Shown in pieces: positions 1-7,381 of a stretch of 25,848 bases of DNA. Source of the stretch: an uncultured Cryomorphaceae bacterium (GTDB lineage Bacteria > Bacteroidota > Bacteroidia > Flavobacteriales > Schleiferiaceae). The notes under the pieces were generated by a model, which saw nothing but the letters and a program-made list of their open reading frames with translations, was not told the DNA's origin and searched no databases. The stretch is from contig CAJWXO010000006.1 in NCBI GenBank assembly GCA_913049755.1, positions 1-25,848 on the forward strand, written 5' to 3'. The stretch's first letter is position 1. Each line of letters opens with the position of its first letter. The position numbers and the translations under genes were made by a program.

Positions 1-732
1 AACCTCTTTTTCTCTCTTTTTCAGATTACTTTCTAAAATATTATTTATATCATCCTTTAACGGATTCCAATTTTTCTCGATTACCCATTTCATAGCCACT
101 TCAAGTTCTGGGTAAGTTGCTCCAATTTGATCTTCATCATTTCTTTCATCTTTCCACAGACCGTCTGTGGGAGCTGCATCTAAAATAGTTTGAGAAACTC
201 CTTTATATTTTGCTAATTCAAATACTTCAGATTTAAATAAATCAGCAATTGGACTTATATCTACGCCCCCATCTCCATATTTTGTGTAAAATCCCACTCC
301 GAAATCTTCAATTTTATTTCCAGTTCCAACAACCAGTAAATCATGGTTTTGAGCATATGCATATAAGGATGTCATGCGTATTCTAGCTCGAGCATTTGCA
401 AGTGAGAGATCAGTATTATAATTTTTATTAAGTTTTAATGTTGAAACAAACGTATCAAAAACTGTGGACAAATCTATTTGATTAATCTTCACATTACTAT
501 ATGATTCTTTTAATTTTTTCATATGATTAGATGCTCTCACAGACTGGCTCATCGTCTGATGAATAGGCAATTCTAATAAATGGGTTTCAAGTTGAGTTGA
601 AGCACATAAGCAAGATGTCAATGCTGAATCGACACCTCCAGATACTCCAACAATAAATCCCCTTACTCCAGAAGACTTGGCATAATCAGATAGCCAACTT
701 ACTATATGTTTATCAATTTGGCTAAGGTTCAT
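1..732 (-). CDS. nadE: NH3-dependent NAD(+) synthetase, C-terminus cut by window edge
   Basis: NadE makes NAD+ from deamido-NAD+, ATP and ammonia, the last step of NAD synthesis, in the cytosol. The start is the ATG at 732-730, and 244 codons stay open to the window edge, so only the last few dozen residues should be missing. The PP-loop SGGVDS lies at residues 31-36 and binds ATP. Further on comes the family block with GTGNKIEDFG and KYGDGGVDISPIADL, which binds deamido-NAD and ATP. There is no nitrilase-like N-terminal domain, so this is the short ammonia-using form and not the glutamine-dependent one. It diverges from gldB with 24 bases between the start codons, so each promoter must overlap the other gene or its leader. 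The assignment is firm; the C-terminus cannot be assessed. Confidence 0.96.
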   Translation of the reverse strand, partial: MNLSQIDKHIVSWLSDYAKSSGVRGFIVGVSGGVDSALTSCLCASTQLETHLLELPIHQTMSQSVRASNHMKKLKESYSNVKINQIDLSTVFDTFVSTLKLNKNYNTDLSLANARARIRMTSLYAYAQNHDLLVVGTGNKIEDFGVGFYTKYGDGGVDISPIADLFKSEVFELAKYKGVSQTILDAAPTDGLWKDERNDEDQIGATYPELEVAMKWVIEKNWNPLKDDINNILESNLKKREKEV

Positions 733-751
733 TTTCAGATAAGTACTTTTG
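717..751 (+). promoter_or_regulatory. Candidate gldB promoter (TTTG-N23-TACTTTTG)
   Basis: TACTTTTG at 744-751 is an exact match to TAnnTTTG, the -7 element known for Bacteroidota housekeeping promoters. TTTG at 717-720 lies 23 bases upstream, the same spacing as in front of mraZ. The -7 element ends only five bases before the chosen gldB ATG at 757, so transcription would begin about at the start codon. The -33 element lies inside the first codons of nadE. This is inference from motif matches. Confidence 0.4.
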
Positions 752-756
752 ATGTG

Positions 757-1755
757 ATGTTTAAATTTTTTTCAAAAATAATACTCTTATTTGGCATAAT
801 AGTCTCACTAAATTCTTGTCAAGTGAATCCATGGGAACAAATCCCTGGACCGACTCTCAAAAATCAAGTAAATATTATTCATTTTTCAGATTCTGTATTA
901 GGTTTAGATTCGATTAATATGTTTAAAAAGCTTGAGCAAATGCAATATCGACATCCCGCAATTTTCTTTGATTCTGATAGCTCCTCTAACTGGAAGAAAG
1001 ATCTCCCCCCCTATTTGTTAGATCCAGAAGTTCAAGCCCTATTTAAAGATGCTTTAAAGTCTCGTATGCCTCTTGAGGCATTTAGATCGGATGTGAACTA
1101 TGGTATATCTCAATATAAATTGAGATATCAGGATAAAGCAAAAGAATTTGATATTTATACATACATAAGTCGAAATGAAAAGTTTTGGATACTTGAGGGG
1201 CCAATGCATTTTTTTATTCCATGGGACAGATATCTAGGAAGGGATCATCCCCTATATGCTAGAGAGGCAAAGTATCAGCTTCCAAGGCATGATTCGGATC
1301 AAGTAATTATTGAACTATTCCGTTCATTAAGTAAATATCACATACCAAGAATTCAAAACAATTCATCATTGTTAGCTAAAATGATCAATTCAGGGAAAAG
1401 TATATTATTTCTTCAAACTATTTTAGGTGAATCTGAAGCTCAAAAAGCACTAAATATGAATGTTATTCAAAATCAATTCATGATTGATAATGAAGTTTCT
1501 CTATGGAAAATATTATTAAAAAAGAAATGGCTTTTTAATACCTCTTTTGATTTAAAAAGAAAACTCATTGAACCTGCTCCATTTAGTGCATTTACAACTT
1601 CAAATGATCAAATGATCCCAGGACAAGCAGGAGCTTGGTTTGGTTGGCGAATTCTTCAAAACTATTGGTCTCAAAACCCCGAACTAGATTTATCAGAAAT
1701 TATGGCTGACGACAACGTAAATTTGATCCTTCAAAAATCTGGCTACAGACCTTAA
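757..1755 (+). CDS. gldB: Gliding motility lipoprotein GldB
   Basis: GldB is a cell-envelope lipoprotein required for gliding in Flavobacterium johnsoniae; its biochemical role is not established, and homologues occur in non-gliding relatives. An in-frame ATG exists at 706, but it puts 17 extra residues, including charged ones, before the signal peptide. Starting at 757 gives a clean lipoprotein signal: lysines at 3 and 7, a hydrophobic stretch at 8-18, and lipobox LNSC with the lipidated Cys at 21. The product is 332 aa, about the family length. The C-terminal half carries the family-like segment around PGQAGAWFGWRI and ends near KSGYRP. gldC follows after 10 bases, so the two are probably one transcript. 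I recognise the family from overall sequence and from the gldB-gldC pairing. Confidence 0.88.
   Translation: MFKFFSKIILLFGIIVSLNSCQVNPWEQIPGPTLKNQVNIIHFSDSVLGLDSINMFKKLEQMQYRHPAIFFDSDSSSNWKKDLPPYLLDPEVQALFKDALKSRMPLEAFRSDVNYGISQYKLRYQDKAKEFDIYTYISRNEKFWILEGPMHFFIPWDRYLGRDHPLYAREAKYQLPRHDSDQVIIELFRSLSKYHIPRIQNNSSLLAKMINSGKSILFLQTILGESEAQKALNMNVIQNQFMIDNEVSLWKILLKKKWLFNTSFDLKRKLIEPAPFSAFTTSNDQMIPGQAGAWFGWRILQNYWSQNPELDLSEIMADDNVNLILQKSGYRP
773..780 (-). promoter_or_regulatory. Candidate nadE -7 element
   Basis: On the minus strand TATTTTTG (780 down to 773) matches TAnnTTTG and would start a transcript roughly 30-35 bases before the nadE ATG. It lies within the gldB signal-peptide codons. I see no convincing TTG or TTTG at the right distance upstream, so this rests on one motif in AT-rich sequence. 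Confidence 0.25.
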
Positions 1756-1765
1756 ATATTTTTTT

Positions 1766-2089
1766 ATGAATTCAAAAATCAATCTTGACATTGAACTTGA
1801 TGTGAATAAAATCCCAACAAGTATAGAATGGTCTGCTCCAGATGGAGGTATCAAAAAATCAAAAGCAAATGCATTTATGCTATCTGTTTGGGATGAAGAA
1901 ACTAAAGACACTCTAAGAATTGATCTCTGGACTAAGAATATGATGGTAGATGATATGAAGAAATTCTATCATCAAACCTTACTCGCCATGGCAGACGGTT
2001 TTCAACGATCAACCAATGAAGACGAGATGTCTGAGGATATGCGGGATTTTGCTAAATATTTCGCAGAGAAATTAAAACTTATCGGGTAA
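1766..2089 (+). CDS. gldC: Gliding motility protein GldC
   Basis: This small soluble protein of 107 aa, with no signal peptide or membrane segment, matches the GldC family in length and sequence (opening MNSKINLDIELD, then TKNMMVDDMKKFYHQTL). In F. johnsoniae GldC assists gliding but loss is less severe than loss of GldB; its molecular function is unknown. The protein is acidic, with a Glu/Asp-rich stretch at about 84-93 before the C-terminal helix. It starts 10 bases after gldB and ends 13 bases from the stop of convergent engB. A short inverted repeat (GGGTAAC at 2084-2090, GTTATCC at 2102-2108) bridges that gap, but it lacks a T-tract. Confidence 0.88.
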   Translation: MNSKINLDIELDVNKIPTSIEWSAPDGGIKKSKANAFMLSVWDEETKDTLRIDLWTKNMMVDDMKKFYHQTLLAMADGFQRSTNEDEMSEDMRDFAKYFAEKLKLIG

Positions 2090-2102
2090 CGAGATTTTTC
2101 AG

Positions 2103-2777
2103 TTATCCTAGGCTTATTTCAGAATTATTAATTTCTTCCAATAAAAGAGGAGATAACTCAAGTGTCAATTTCCTTATTGATTCAATTAATTCAACTCGAC
2201 CCAAAGCTGTTTCTGCACTTGTTAAATACATTGGAGGAATATTTTCCCACTCTTGAAGCATCTTTCTCTTAAATGCCGCCTGATTTTTACCAAATGCACT
2301 ACTTGATAATTTATCTAGTTTGGTAAAAACGAGAGAAAACGGTATTCTCCACTCTCCCAGATTACGAATAAAATCTATATCCTTTTTCTGAGGCTCGAGT
2401 CGGCCATCAATTAAAACAAAAACATTAACTAGATTCCTTCTATTCTTTAAATAATGACTAATCATTTTAGAGAAAATCTCTCGTTGTACTTTGCTAACTT
2501 TTGCATAACCATAACCGGGAAGGTCAACTAAAGACCATAATCCTGCATCCATTGTAAAGTGATTAATAAGCTGAGTTTTTCCGGGTCTACCTGAAATTTT
2601 AGCCAAACCAGAATTATTAGCCAAACAATTTATTAATGAGGATTTACCAACATTGGATCGCCCGATAAAAGCAAATTCAGGAACTGAAATTTTAGGACAT
2701 TCAGAAGTCCGAGATGCAGATTTAACAAATTCTGCCTTAATTGGGGGATCTAATTTGACAGTAATTTGTTTAGCCAT
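2103..2777 (-). CDS. engB: Ribosome biogenesis GTP-binding protein EngB (YihA/YsxC)
   Basis: EngB is a small TRAFAC-class GTPase needed for assembly of the large ribosomal subunit. Starting at the ATG at 2777 gives 224 aa, close to the family length of about 200-210. G1 is GRSNVGKS at 39-46, followed by the diagnostic GRPGKTQLINHF (63-74), G3 DLPGYGYA from residue 85, G4 TKLD, and a G5-like TSAE near the C-terminus. The frame is open upstream to 2834, but those codons lie inside the hydrolase gene and do not look like the family N-terminus. The gene overlaps the end of the hydrolase by 28 bases on the same strand, so the two are probably co-transcribed and perhaps translationally coupled. Confidence 0.96.
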   Translation of the reverse strand: MAKQITVKLDPPIKAEFVKSASRTSECPKISVPEFAFIGRSNVGKSSLINCLANNSGLAKISGRPGKTQLINHFTMDAGLWSLVDLPGYGYAKVSKVQREIFSKMISHYLKNRRNLVNVFVLIDGRLEPQKKDIDFIRNLGEWRIPFSLVFTKLDKLSSSAFGKNQAAFKRKMLQEWENIPPMYLTSAETALGRVELIESIRKLTLELSPLLLEEINNSEISLG

Positions 2778-3514
2778 TTTTGAATTATTGTATTGAATTC
2801 TTCTGGACGTTCCATCATAGCTGCGTGTCCACATTCATCAATCCAATATAGTTCAGAATTTGGCATGAGGTTCTTAAATTTATCAGCAACTTCAGGTGGT
2901 GTAACTTCATCTTGTCTACCCCAAACTATACATGTAGGCACCTTGAATTCTTTGATTTCATTGGCCATATTATGCCTAATAGCACTTTTAGAAATAGCCA
3001 AGGTTTTGATTGCCTTATTCCTATCATTAACTGTAGCAAATACCTCATCAATTAACTCTTCAGTAGCAACTTCTTTTACATAAAATACATCCCTAATTCG
3101 CTCTGCGATATAATCACGATCACCACGTCTTGGATAAGAATTTCCCATTGCAGACTCATACAAACCGGAACTCCCGGCAAGAATAAGACCCTGAACATTA
3201 TCAGGATATAATTTTTGCATCATCAGTGCGATATGTCCCCCTAACGAATTACCGACTAGAAAAGCCTTCTCGTATCCCATATGATCCATGAAAGATTTTA
3301 CGAATCGAGTTAAGTTTTTTACGTTAGTTGCTACCAAAGGCATGCTGTAAAGAGGTAATGCAGGAACGGTAGCTTGATATCCCGCTTTTGCAAAAAAATC
3401 AACTTGAGCATCGAAATTGCCCAAAGTACCCATCAAACCGTGAAGAAAAATAATCGGAGTACCCTCTCCGGAAATTTTGAACTCGAATTTTCCTTCTTTT
3501 CTTAATTCTGGCAT
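2750..3514 (-). CDS. Alpha/beta-fold hydrolase
   Basis: A 254-aa cytosolic alpha/beta hydrolase with no signal peptide. An oxyanion-loop HG lies at 25-26, the nucleophile elbow GNSLGG has Ser90, the acid is Asp202 in GRQDEVTP, and the base is His230 in GHAAMMERP. The triad is therefore complete and the enzyme should be active. The substrate cannot be told from sequence; the region around 120-180 is a helical cap of the kind that sets specificity. The start is the ATG at 3514; an in-frame TTG at 3562 exists but would add an unlikely leader. The gene diverges from mraZ and runs into engB. From memory, an alpha/beta hydrolase beside engB and mraZ is common in Flavobacteriia, so a link to envelope or ribosome biology is possible but unproven. 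Confidence 0.9.
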   Translation of the reverse strand: MPELRKEGKFEFKISGEGTPIIFLHGLMGTLGNFDAQVDFFAKAGYQATVPALPLYSMPLVATNVKNLTRFVKSFMDHMGYEKAFLVGNSLGGHIALMMQKLYPDNVQGLILAGSSGLYESAMGNSYPRRGDRDYIAERIRDVFYVKEVATEELIDEVFATVNDRNKAIKTLAISKSAIRHNMANEIKEFKVPTCIVWGRQDEVTPPEVADKFKNLMPNSELYWIDECGHAAMMERPEEFNTIIQKWLNKLLSN

Positions 3515-3620
3515 CTTAATTAAATTTTGAAACTCAATTGTGAGCGAAGATAAGCATTCCAAAGACCATAGCCATCTTGTTTTATATCTACCTGATATAC
3601 TGGCAATTGAACTAATCCTT

Positions 3621-3637
3621 AAAAGTTATTAACTTTT
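3621..3637. repeat. 17-bp perfect odd palindrome upstream of the MraZ boxes
   Basis: The sequence AAAAGTTATTAACTTTT is self-complementary except for its central base. It has 7-bp arms (3621-3627 and 3631-3637) and ends directly before the first GTGGG box. It could be an operator for a dimeric regulator. A transcript hairpin with a 3-base loop is also possible, but there is no GC clamp. Confidence 0.6.
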
Positions 3638-3672
3638 GTGGGTATTTGTGGGAAATAGTGGGGAAAATGGGT
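3638..3672 (+). promoter_or_regulatory. MraZ operator: four TGGG direct repeats
   Basis: TGGG starts at 3639, 3649, 3659 and 3668, and the first three are preceded by G (GTGGGT, GTGGGA, GTGGGG). The spacing is 10, 10 and 9 bp, so the boxes fall on one face of the helix. E. coli MraZ is known to bind TGGGN repeats separated by five bases (10-bp period) in front of its own gene. The same pattern here, directly before mraZ, supports autoregulation. The boxes cover the -33 to -7 spacer, which would favour repression. Confidence 0.8.
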
Positions 3673-3679
3673 ATTTTTG
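3645..3679 (+). promoter_or_regulatory. Candidate dcw operon promoter (TTTG-N23-TATTTTTG)
   Basis: TATTTTTG at 3672-3679 is an exact TAnnTTTG -7 element. TTTG at 3645-3648 is a -33 candidate with a 23-base spacer, at the long end of the range reported for Flavobacterium. Transcription would start near 3683-3687, giving a leader of under 20 bases before the mraZ ATG at 3703. No other strong candidate is visible between the hydrolase and mraZ. Confidence 0.6.
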
Positions 3680-3702
3680 ATACAAGAATATAATAAACGA
3701 CA

Positions 3703-4167
3703 ATGGAATTACTAGGTGTATATGAATGCAAAATGGATGCGAAAGGGCGTGTCTCTGTTCCGTCTAGCCTAAAGAAACAGTTGATATCTATTGGAGCTGC
3801 TGGGTTTGTTCTAAAAAGAAGCGTCTTTAGTAAATGCTTAGAGCTACATACTCAGAAAGAGTGGATTGATCTAACTAACTCGATAAAAAAATTAAATCGA
3901 TTCGTACAAAGGAATAATGAGTTTATTCGAATATTTCATGCTGGCATAAAACAAGTCGAAATGGACTCTTCCGGGCGCATTTTAATTTCAAAAGATTTGA
4001 TAAATTTTGCAAATCTTAAAAATACCATTGTTTTTAGCGCGACTCCTTTCGGACTTGAAATATGGAATCAATCAGATTATGAAAAAGCTGTGAGTGTTGA
4101 AAATACTGATTTTGCAAAATTAACGGAAGAAGTAATGGGAGAACCAAACTCTAATGTCATATCATAA
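3703..4167 (+). CDS. mraZ: Transcriptional regulator MraZ
   Basis: MraZ is a DNA-binding protein with two AbrB-like (SpoVT-type) half-domains that assembles into a ring and controls the dcw operon in E. coli. Both halves are visible: MDAKGRVSVPSSL near residues 11-23 and the degenerate second copy MDSSGRILIS near 86-95. At 154 aa it has the family length. It is the first gene of the operon and sits just downstream of four TGGG boxes, so it probably controls its own transcription. Its end overlaps rsmH by 14 bases, so translation of the two is likely coupled. Confidence 0.97.
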   Translation: MELLGVYECKMDAKGRVSVPSSLKKQLISIGAAGFVLKRSVFSKCLELHTQKEWIDLTNSIKKLNRFVQRNNEFIRIFHAGIKQVEMDSSGRILISKDLINFANLKNTIVFSATPFGLEIWNQSDYEKAVSVENTDFAKLTEEVMGEPNSNVIS

Positions 4168-5059
4168 CCCGGTCCTTTTAAAAGAGTCAGTAGACCTTCT
4201 TTCCATTAATCCAGATGGGATTTATGTCGACGCAACATTTGGCGGAGGTGGTCATAGTGAATCAATACTAAAGCAATTAAGTTCCAAGGGCAAACTTTTT
4301 GGATTTGACCAAGATCCCGATGCCTTAGAGAATAAGTTAGAAGATGAAAGATTTACTTTAATCCCTCACAATTTCGAACATCTCAGGCGATTCTTGAAGC
4401 TGCACAATGTGGACAAAGCAGATGGCATATTAGCAGATCTTGGAGTTAGCTCGCATCAATTTGATATCGAAAAGCGTGGGTTTTCCATTCGCGGTAATGG
4501 CCCCTTAGATATGAGAATGAATCCAAGAACAGGTCAATCTGCAGCAGAATGGCTATCGGAAATAGATGAATACTCATTAATACATGCACTTGCTACTTAC
4601 GGAGAAGTGAGTCGACCGAAAAAATTAGCTCAAATTATCTTGAACGCTCAAATTCAGTCACCAATTCTCACTACTAGAGAATTATTGGATATCATAGAAC
4701 CACATGGAAGAAAAGGCGAAAAGGTTTTTGCTAAAGTTTTTCAAGCTATACGAATATCTGTAAATAGAGAGCTTGAAGTTTTAGAAAAATTACTTGAAGA
4801 AGGTAAAGAGTTGCTTTCAACTGGAGGTAGATTTGTAATGATTTCTTATCATAGTCTTGAAGACAGAAGAGTCAAATTATATTTTCGAGAAGGCAAACTC
4901 AAAGGAGAGGCTGAAAGAGATGAATATGGCAACCGCCTTACTCCATTTAAACTCGTCACAAGAAAAGCAATAGTCCCAGGGGATGAGGAAATATTAGCCA
5001 ATCCCCGCTCGCGATCAGCAAAATTACGTGCTGCGGAAAAAAAGGAATTAACCACATGA
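4154..5059 (+). CDS. rsmH: 16S rRNA (cytosine(1402)-N4)-methyltransferase
   Basis: RsmH (MraW) adds the N4 methyl group to C1402 of 16S rRNA in the decoding centre, using S-adenosylmethionine. The SAM-binding loop is visible as YVDATFGGGGHS (24-35), followed by the diagnostic ADLGVSSHQFD and RGFSIRGNGPLDMRMN blocks. Near the C-terminus are FVMISYHSLEDRRVK and the final NPRSRSAKLRA. At 301 aa it is full length. It overlaps mraZ by 14 bases and the next gene by 4 bases (ATGA). The position after mraZ is standard for the dcw cluster. Confidence 0.98.
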   Translation: MSYHNPVLLKESVDLLSINPDGIYVDATFGGGGHSESILKQLSSKGKLFGFDQDPDALENKLEDERFTLIPHNFEHLRRFLKLHNVDKADGILADLGVSSHQFDIEKRGFSIRGNGPLDMRMNPRTGQSAAEWLSEIDEYSLIHALATYGEVSRPKKLAQIILNAQIQSPILTTRELLDIIEPHGRKGEKVFAKVFQAIRISVNRELEVLEKLLEEGKELLSTGGRFVMISYHSLEDRRVKLYFREGKLKGEAERDEYGNRLTPFKLVTRKAIVPGDEEILANPRSRSAKLRAAEKKELTT

Positions 5060-5394
5060 AATTCCTTAACCAAAGACGCATTGGAGCCCTTAAGGAAATA
5101 TTGAGGGGTAGCTTCTTTGGCCACCCGATAATATTGAAAAATTTACCTTTTGTTCTTTACGCAACTGCATTAGCTCTTATTCAAATCTGGGCGGCTCATA
5201 GAGCTGAGTCGAATGTCCGAACTATATCTAAAATGACAGTTGAGATAAACGAGTTAGAAAGTCAATATTTAGAGTCTAAATCTAAACTCATGAAAATGGG
5301 ACAAGAATCATCGGTCCAATTACGCGCAGAGAAACTTGGTCTGATAGCGATGAGTCAAGCCCCAATATCAATTAAAAAGCCTAATGATGAATAA
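5056..5394 (+). CDS. ftsL: FtsL-like cell division membrane protein
   Basis: A 112-aa bitopic protein: a basic cytoplasmic N-terminus (about 1-28), one hydrophobic segment (about 30-48), then a likely coiled coil in the periplasm (about 52-85). FtsL in other bacteria has this layout and pairs with FtsB and FtsQ to activate FtsW-FtsI. Sequence conservation of FtsL is poor, so the call rests mainly on topology, size and the slot between rsmH and ftsI. It is joined to rsmH by an ATGA overlap and its end overlaps ftsI by 11 bases. No separate ftsB candidate occurs in the window. Confidence 0.8.
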   Translation: MKFLNQRRIGALKEILRGSFFGHPIILKNLPFVLYATALALIQIWAAHRAESNVRTISKMTVEINELESQYLESKSKLMKMGQESSVQLRAEKLGLIAMSQAPISIKKPNDE

Positions 5395-7381
5395 TCAATA
5401 CGAACCTAGTATTCGTAGAATGGCTTGGCTAGTTATTTTTACTGGAGTCTTCACGTTTACCATACTGTGTAGACTCTTTTTCATATCACTATCACTTGGG
5501 CCAGACCTAATTGCATCAGCTAGGCAAAAAGTAATTCAAGAGCGCGAAGTGCCAGCAAGCAGAGGTAATATATATTCAAATGATGGGCAACTATTAGCGA
5601 CATCTATGCCCGTTTATGAATTGAGATGGGATGCGGCTATTGTAAACCCTCAAAGGTTTAATTCGCAAATAAACAAGACTAGTATGGCCTTATCTCGTTT
5701 ACTTCCAGGAAATCGTTCAAATAAAAGCTGGGAAAAGTATCTAAGAAAAACTTTTTCTACGAAAAAGAGATATGCTCTTCTCGCTAAAGACTTAAGCTAT
5801 TCTGATTATCGTCAAGTAAGTCAGATACCACTTTTTAAAGGGAATAAATACAAAACGGGCCTAATCACACTTGAGCGTCATACAAGATTAATTCCTTTAG
5901 GGCTGCTTGCTGAAAGGACCATTGGCTATAACCGCGCGTCCCAGGTAGGCTTAGAGTCTTCATTTAACGAGACACTAAAGGGTCATAATGGTAAACGATG
6001 GATGCAAAATCTAGGCGGGGATCAATGGAAGCCAATAGACAGCGAATACTCAAACCAACCTATAAATGGTCAAGATATTGTGACTACTATAAATTCAAGA
6101 ATTCAAGACATTGCACATAAAGCACTTATTCATCAATTAAAAAAATATGATGCAGATCACGGTTGCGTCGTGGTGATGGAAGTTGCTACGGGGAAAATAA
6201 AGGCAATTTCAAATCTTGGAAAAACAAAATCAAATCCAAATTATCGCGAATTAAGAAATTATGCAGTTTGGGAGAAGTCAGAACCTGGGTCCACATTTAA
6301 GGTTGCCTCACTTCTTGTAGCATTAGAAGATGGGAAAGTAGATACTGCACAAAAAATGGATACCCGAGGTGGTGAATATGTAATTTATGGCAAAAAAGTG
6401 AAAGACTCAAAGCGAGGAGGTTACGGAATAATATCACTGGGAAGAGCGCTAGAATTATCATCAAATACAGGCATCGTTAAGGCTATTTATTCGAAATACT
6501 CAAAAACACCTGAAGATTTTATCGATCGAATGTACCAGATTGGCTTAGCAGATATTACAGCAATTAGAATCCCCGGCGAAAGTAAGCCCTACATTCCACA
6601 TCCTGAGGATAAAAGATGGAATGGATTAACATTACCATGGATGATTTTCGGATATGGAATTGAGAGTACACCCCTTCAAATACTAACATTTTACAACGCA
6701 ATAGCTAATAATGGAAGAATGGTGAGACCCACACTTTGGGAAGGGACTAGAGACCAAGGGGTGATGGTTAAAAACAATCAAACACAAGTCATGCACCCCT
6801 CAATAGCTTCAGAAAGAAACATACTTCAAATTCAAGATTTACTCGAAAAAGCTGTCAAAAGAGGTACTGCCAGAAATATATATACAGATTCATTAGATAT
6901 GGCGGGAAAAACAGGCACTTGTCAAATAGACTATTGGGAACCAGAAACCTTAGGTTATCAAGCATCTTTTGCCGGATATTTCCCAGCAAAGTCACCAAAG
7001 TACTCCTGTATTGTAGTTATAAACCGTCCTGAAATATCAGCAGGGTATTATGCAAATATTGTTGCTGCACCCGTTTTTCGAGATATCGCTATGGCAATTC
7101 ATAAAATGACACCTCAAACTGAAATACCTCCTAAAGGCTATTGGGGTGACGCTATAAATCATATGGCTAAAAATAACGAACAGAAGAGAATCTCTAATTA
7201 CAATATCGCAGTTCAAAAACTTGAATTAGGAGAAATGCCTAATATCATAGGATGGAAAGTGTCAGACGCGATTCAACTCTACGAAGAAAATGGATGGCAA
7301 ATAACACTTCATGGGAATGGGAATGTACTCAGTTATGATTCTGAATTCCAGAATAAAAAAATTCATATTAGACTAGGATGA
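5384..7381 (+). CDS. ftsI: Penicillin-binding protein, class B transpeptidase with PASTA domain
   Basis: This is the septal peptidoglycan transpeptidase, which crosslinks glycan strands made by FtsW. One N-terminal membrane anchor spans about 13-38, and the class B dimerisation region opens with PASRGNIYSNDG (57-68). The catalytic motifs are intact: STFK with Ser303 and Lys306, SSN at 359-361, and KTGT at 509-512. A single PASTA repeat fills about 616-664; E. coli FtsI lacks one, but Bacteroidota and Gram-positive homologues often carry it. At 665 aa the length fits. The start is the first of two adjacent ATGs (5384 and 5387). It overlaps ftsL by 11 bases and murE by 4 (ATGA). Confidence 0.96.
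   Translation: MMNNQYEPSIRRMAWLVIFTGVFTFTILCRLFFISLSLGPDLIASARQKVIQEREVPASRGNIYSNDGQLLATSMPVYELRWDAAIVNPQRFNSQINKTSMALSRLLPGNRSNKSWEKYLRKTFSTKKRYALLAKDLSYSDYRQVSQIPLFKGNKYKTGLITLERHTRLIPLGLLAERTIGYNRASQVGLESSFNETLKGHNGKRWMQNLGGDQWKPIDSEYSNQPINGQDIVTTINSRIQDIAHKALIHQLKKYDADHGCVVVMEVATGKIKAISNLGKTKSNPNYRELRNYAVWEKSEPGSTFKVASLLVALEDGKVDTAQKMDTRGGEYVIYGKKVKDSKRGGYGIISLGRALELSSNTGIVKAIYSKYSKTPEDFIDRMYQIGLADITAIRIPGESKPYIPHPEDKRWNGLTLPWMIFGYGIESTPLQILTFYNAIANNGRMVRPTLWEGTRDQGVMVKNNQTQVMHPSIASERNILQIQDLLEKAVKRGTARNIYTDSLDMAGKTGTCQIDYWEPETLGYQASFAGYFPAKSPKYSCIVVINRPEISAGYYANIVAAPVFRDIAMAIHKMTPQTEIPPKGYWGDAINHMAKNNEQKRISNYNIAVQKLELGEMPNIIGWKVSDAIQLYEENGWQITLHGNGNVLSYDSEFQNKKIHIRLG

Noticed and set aside
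706..756. Upstream ATG of gldB as the real start
   Set aside because: It would put 17 residues with charges before the signal peptide and bury the lipobox, unlike other GldB proteins.
2084..2108. Inverted repeat GGGTAAC / GTTATCC between the stops of gldC and engB as a bidirectional terminator
   Set aside because: The stem is seven pairs with one G-U, the loop is 11 bases, and no T-tract follows on either side. It may help end transcription but I cannot support a terminator call.
2778..2834. Extended N-terminus for EngB
   Set aside because: The extra 19 residues lie in the hydrolase coding region and do not resemble the family N-terminus; the ATG at 2777 gives a normal protein.
3520..3619. 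Open minus-strand frame of about 33 codons upstream of the hydrolase (contains QDGYGLWNAYLRSQ) as a small gene or remnant
   Set aside because: It has no ATG, begins just after a stop, and sits across the region expected to hold leader and control sequences. Protein-like appearance alone is not enough.
5384..7381. Spo VD/StpA-like sporulation role for the PASTA-containing PBP
   Set aside because: The domain layout overlaps with SpoVD, but the Gram-negative gene set and dcw position fit FtsI; nothing points to sporulation.
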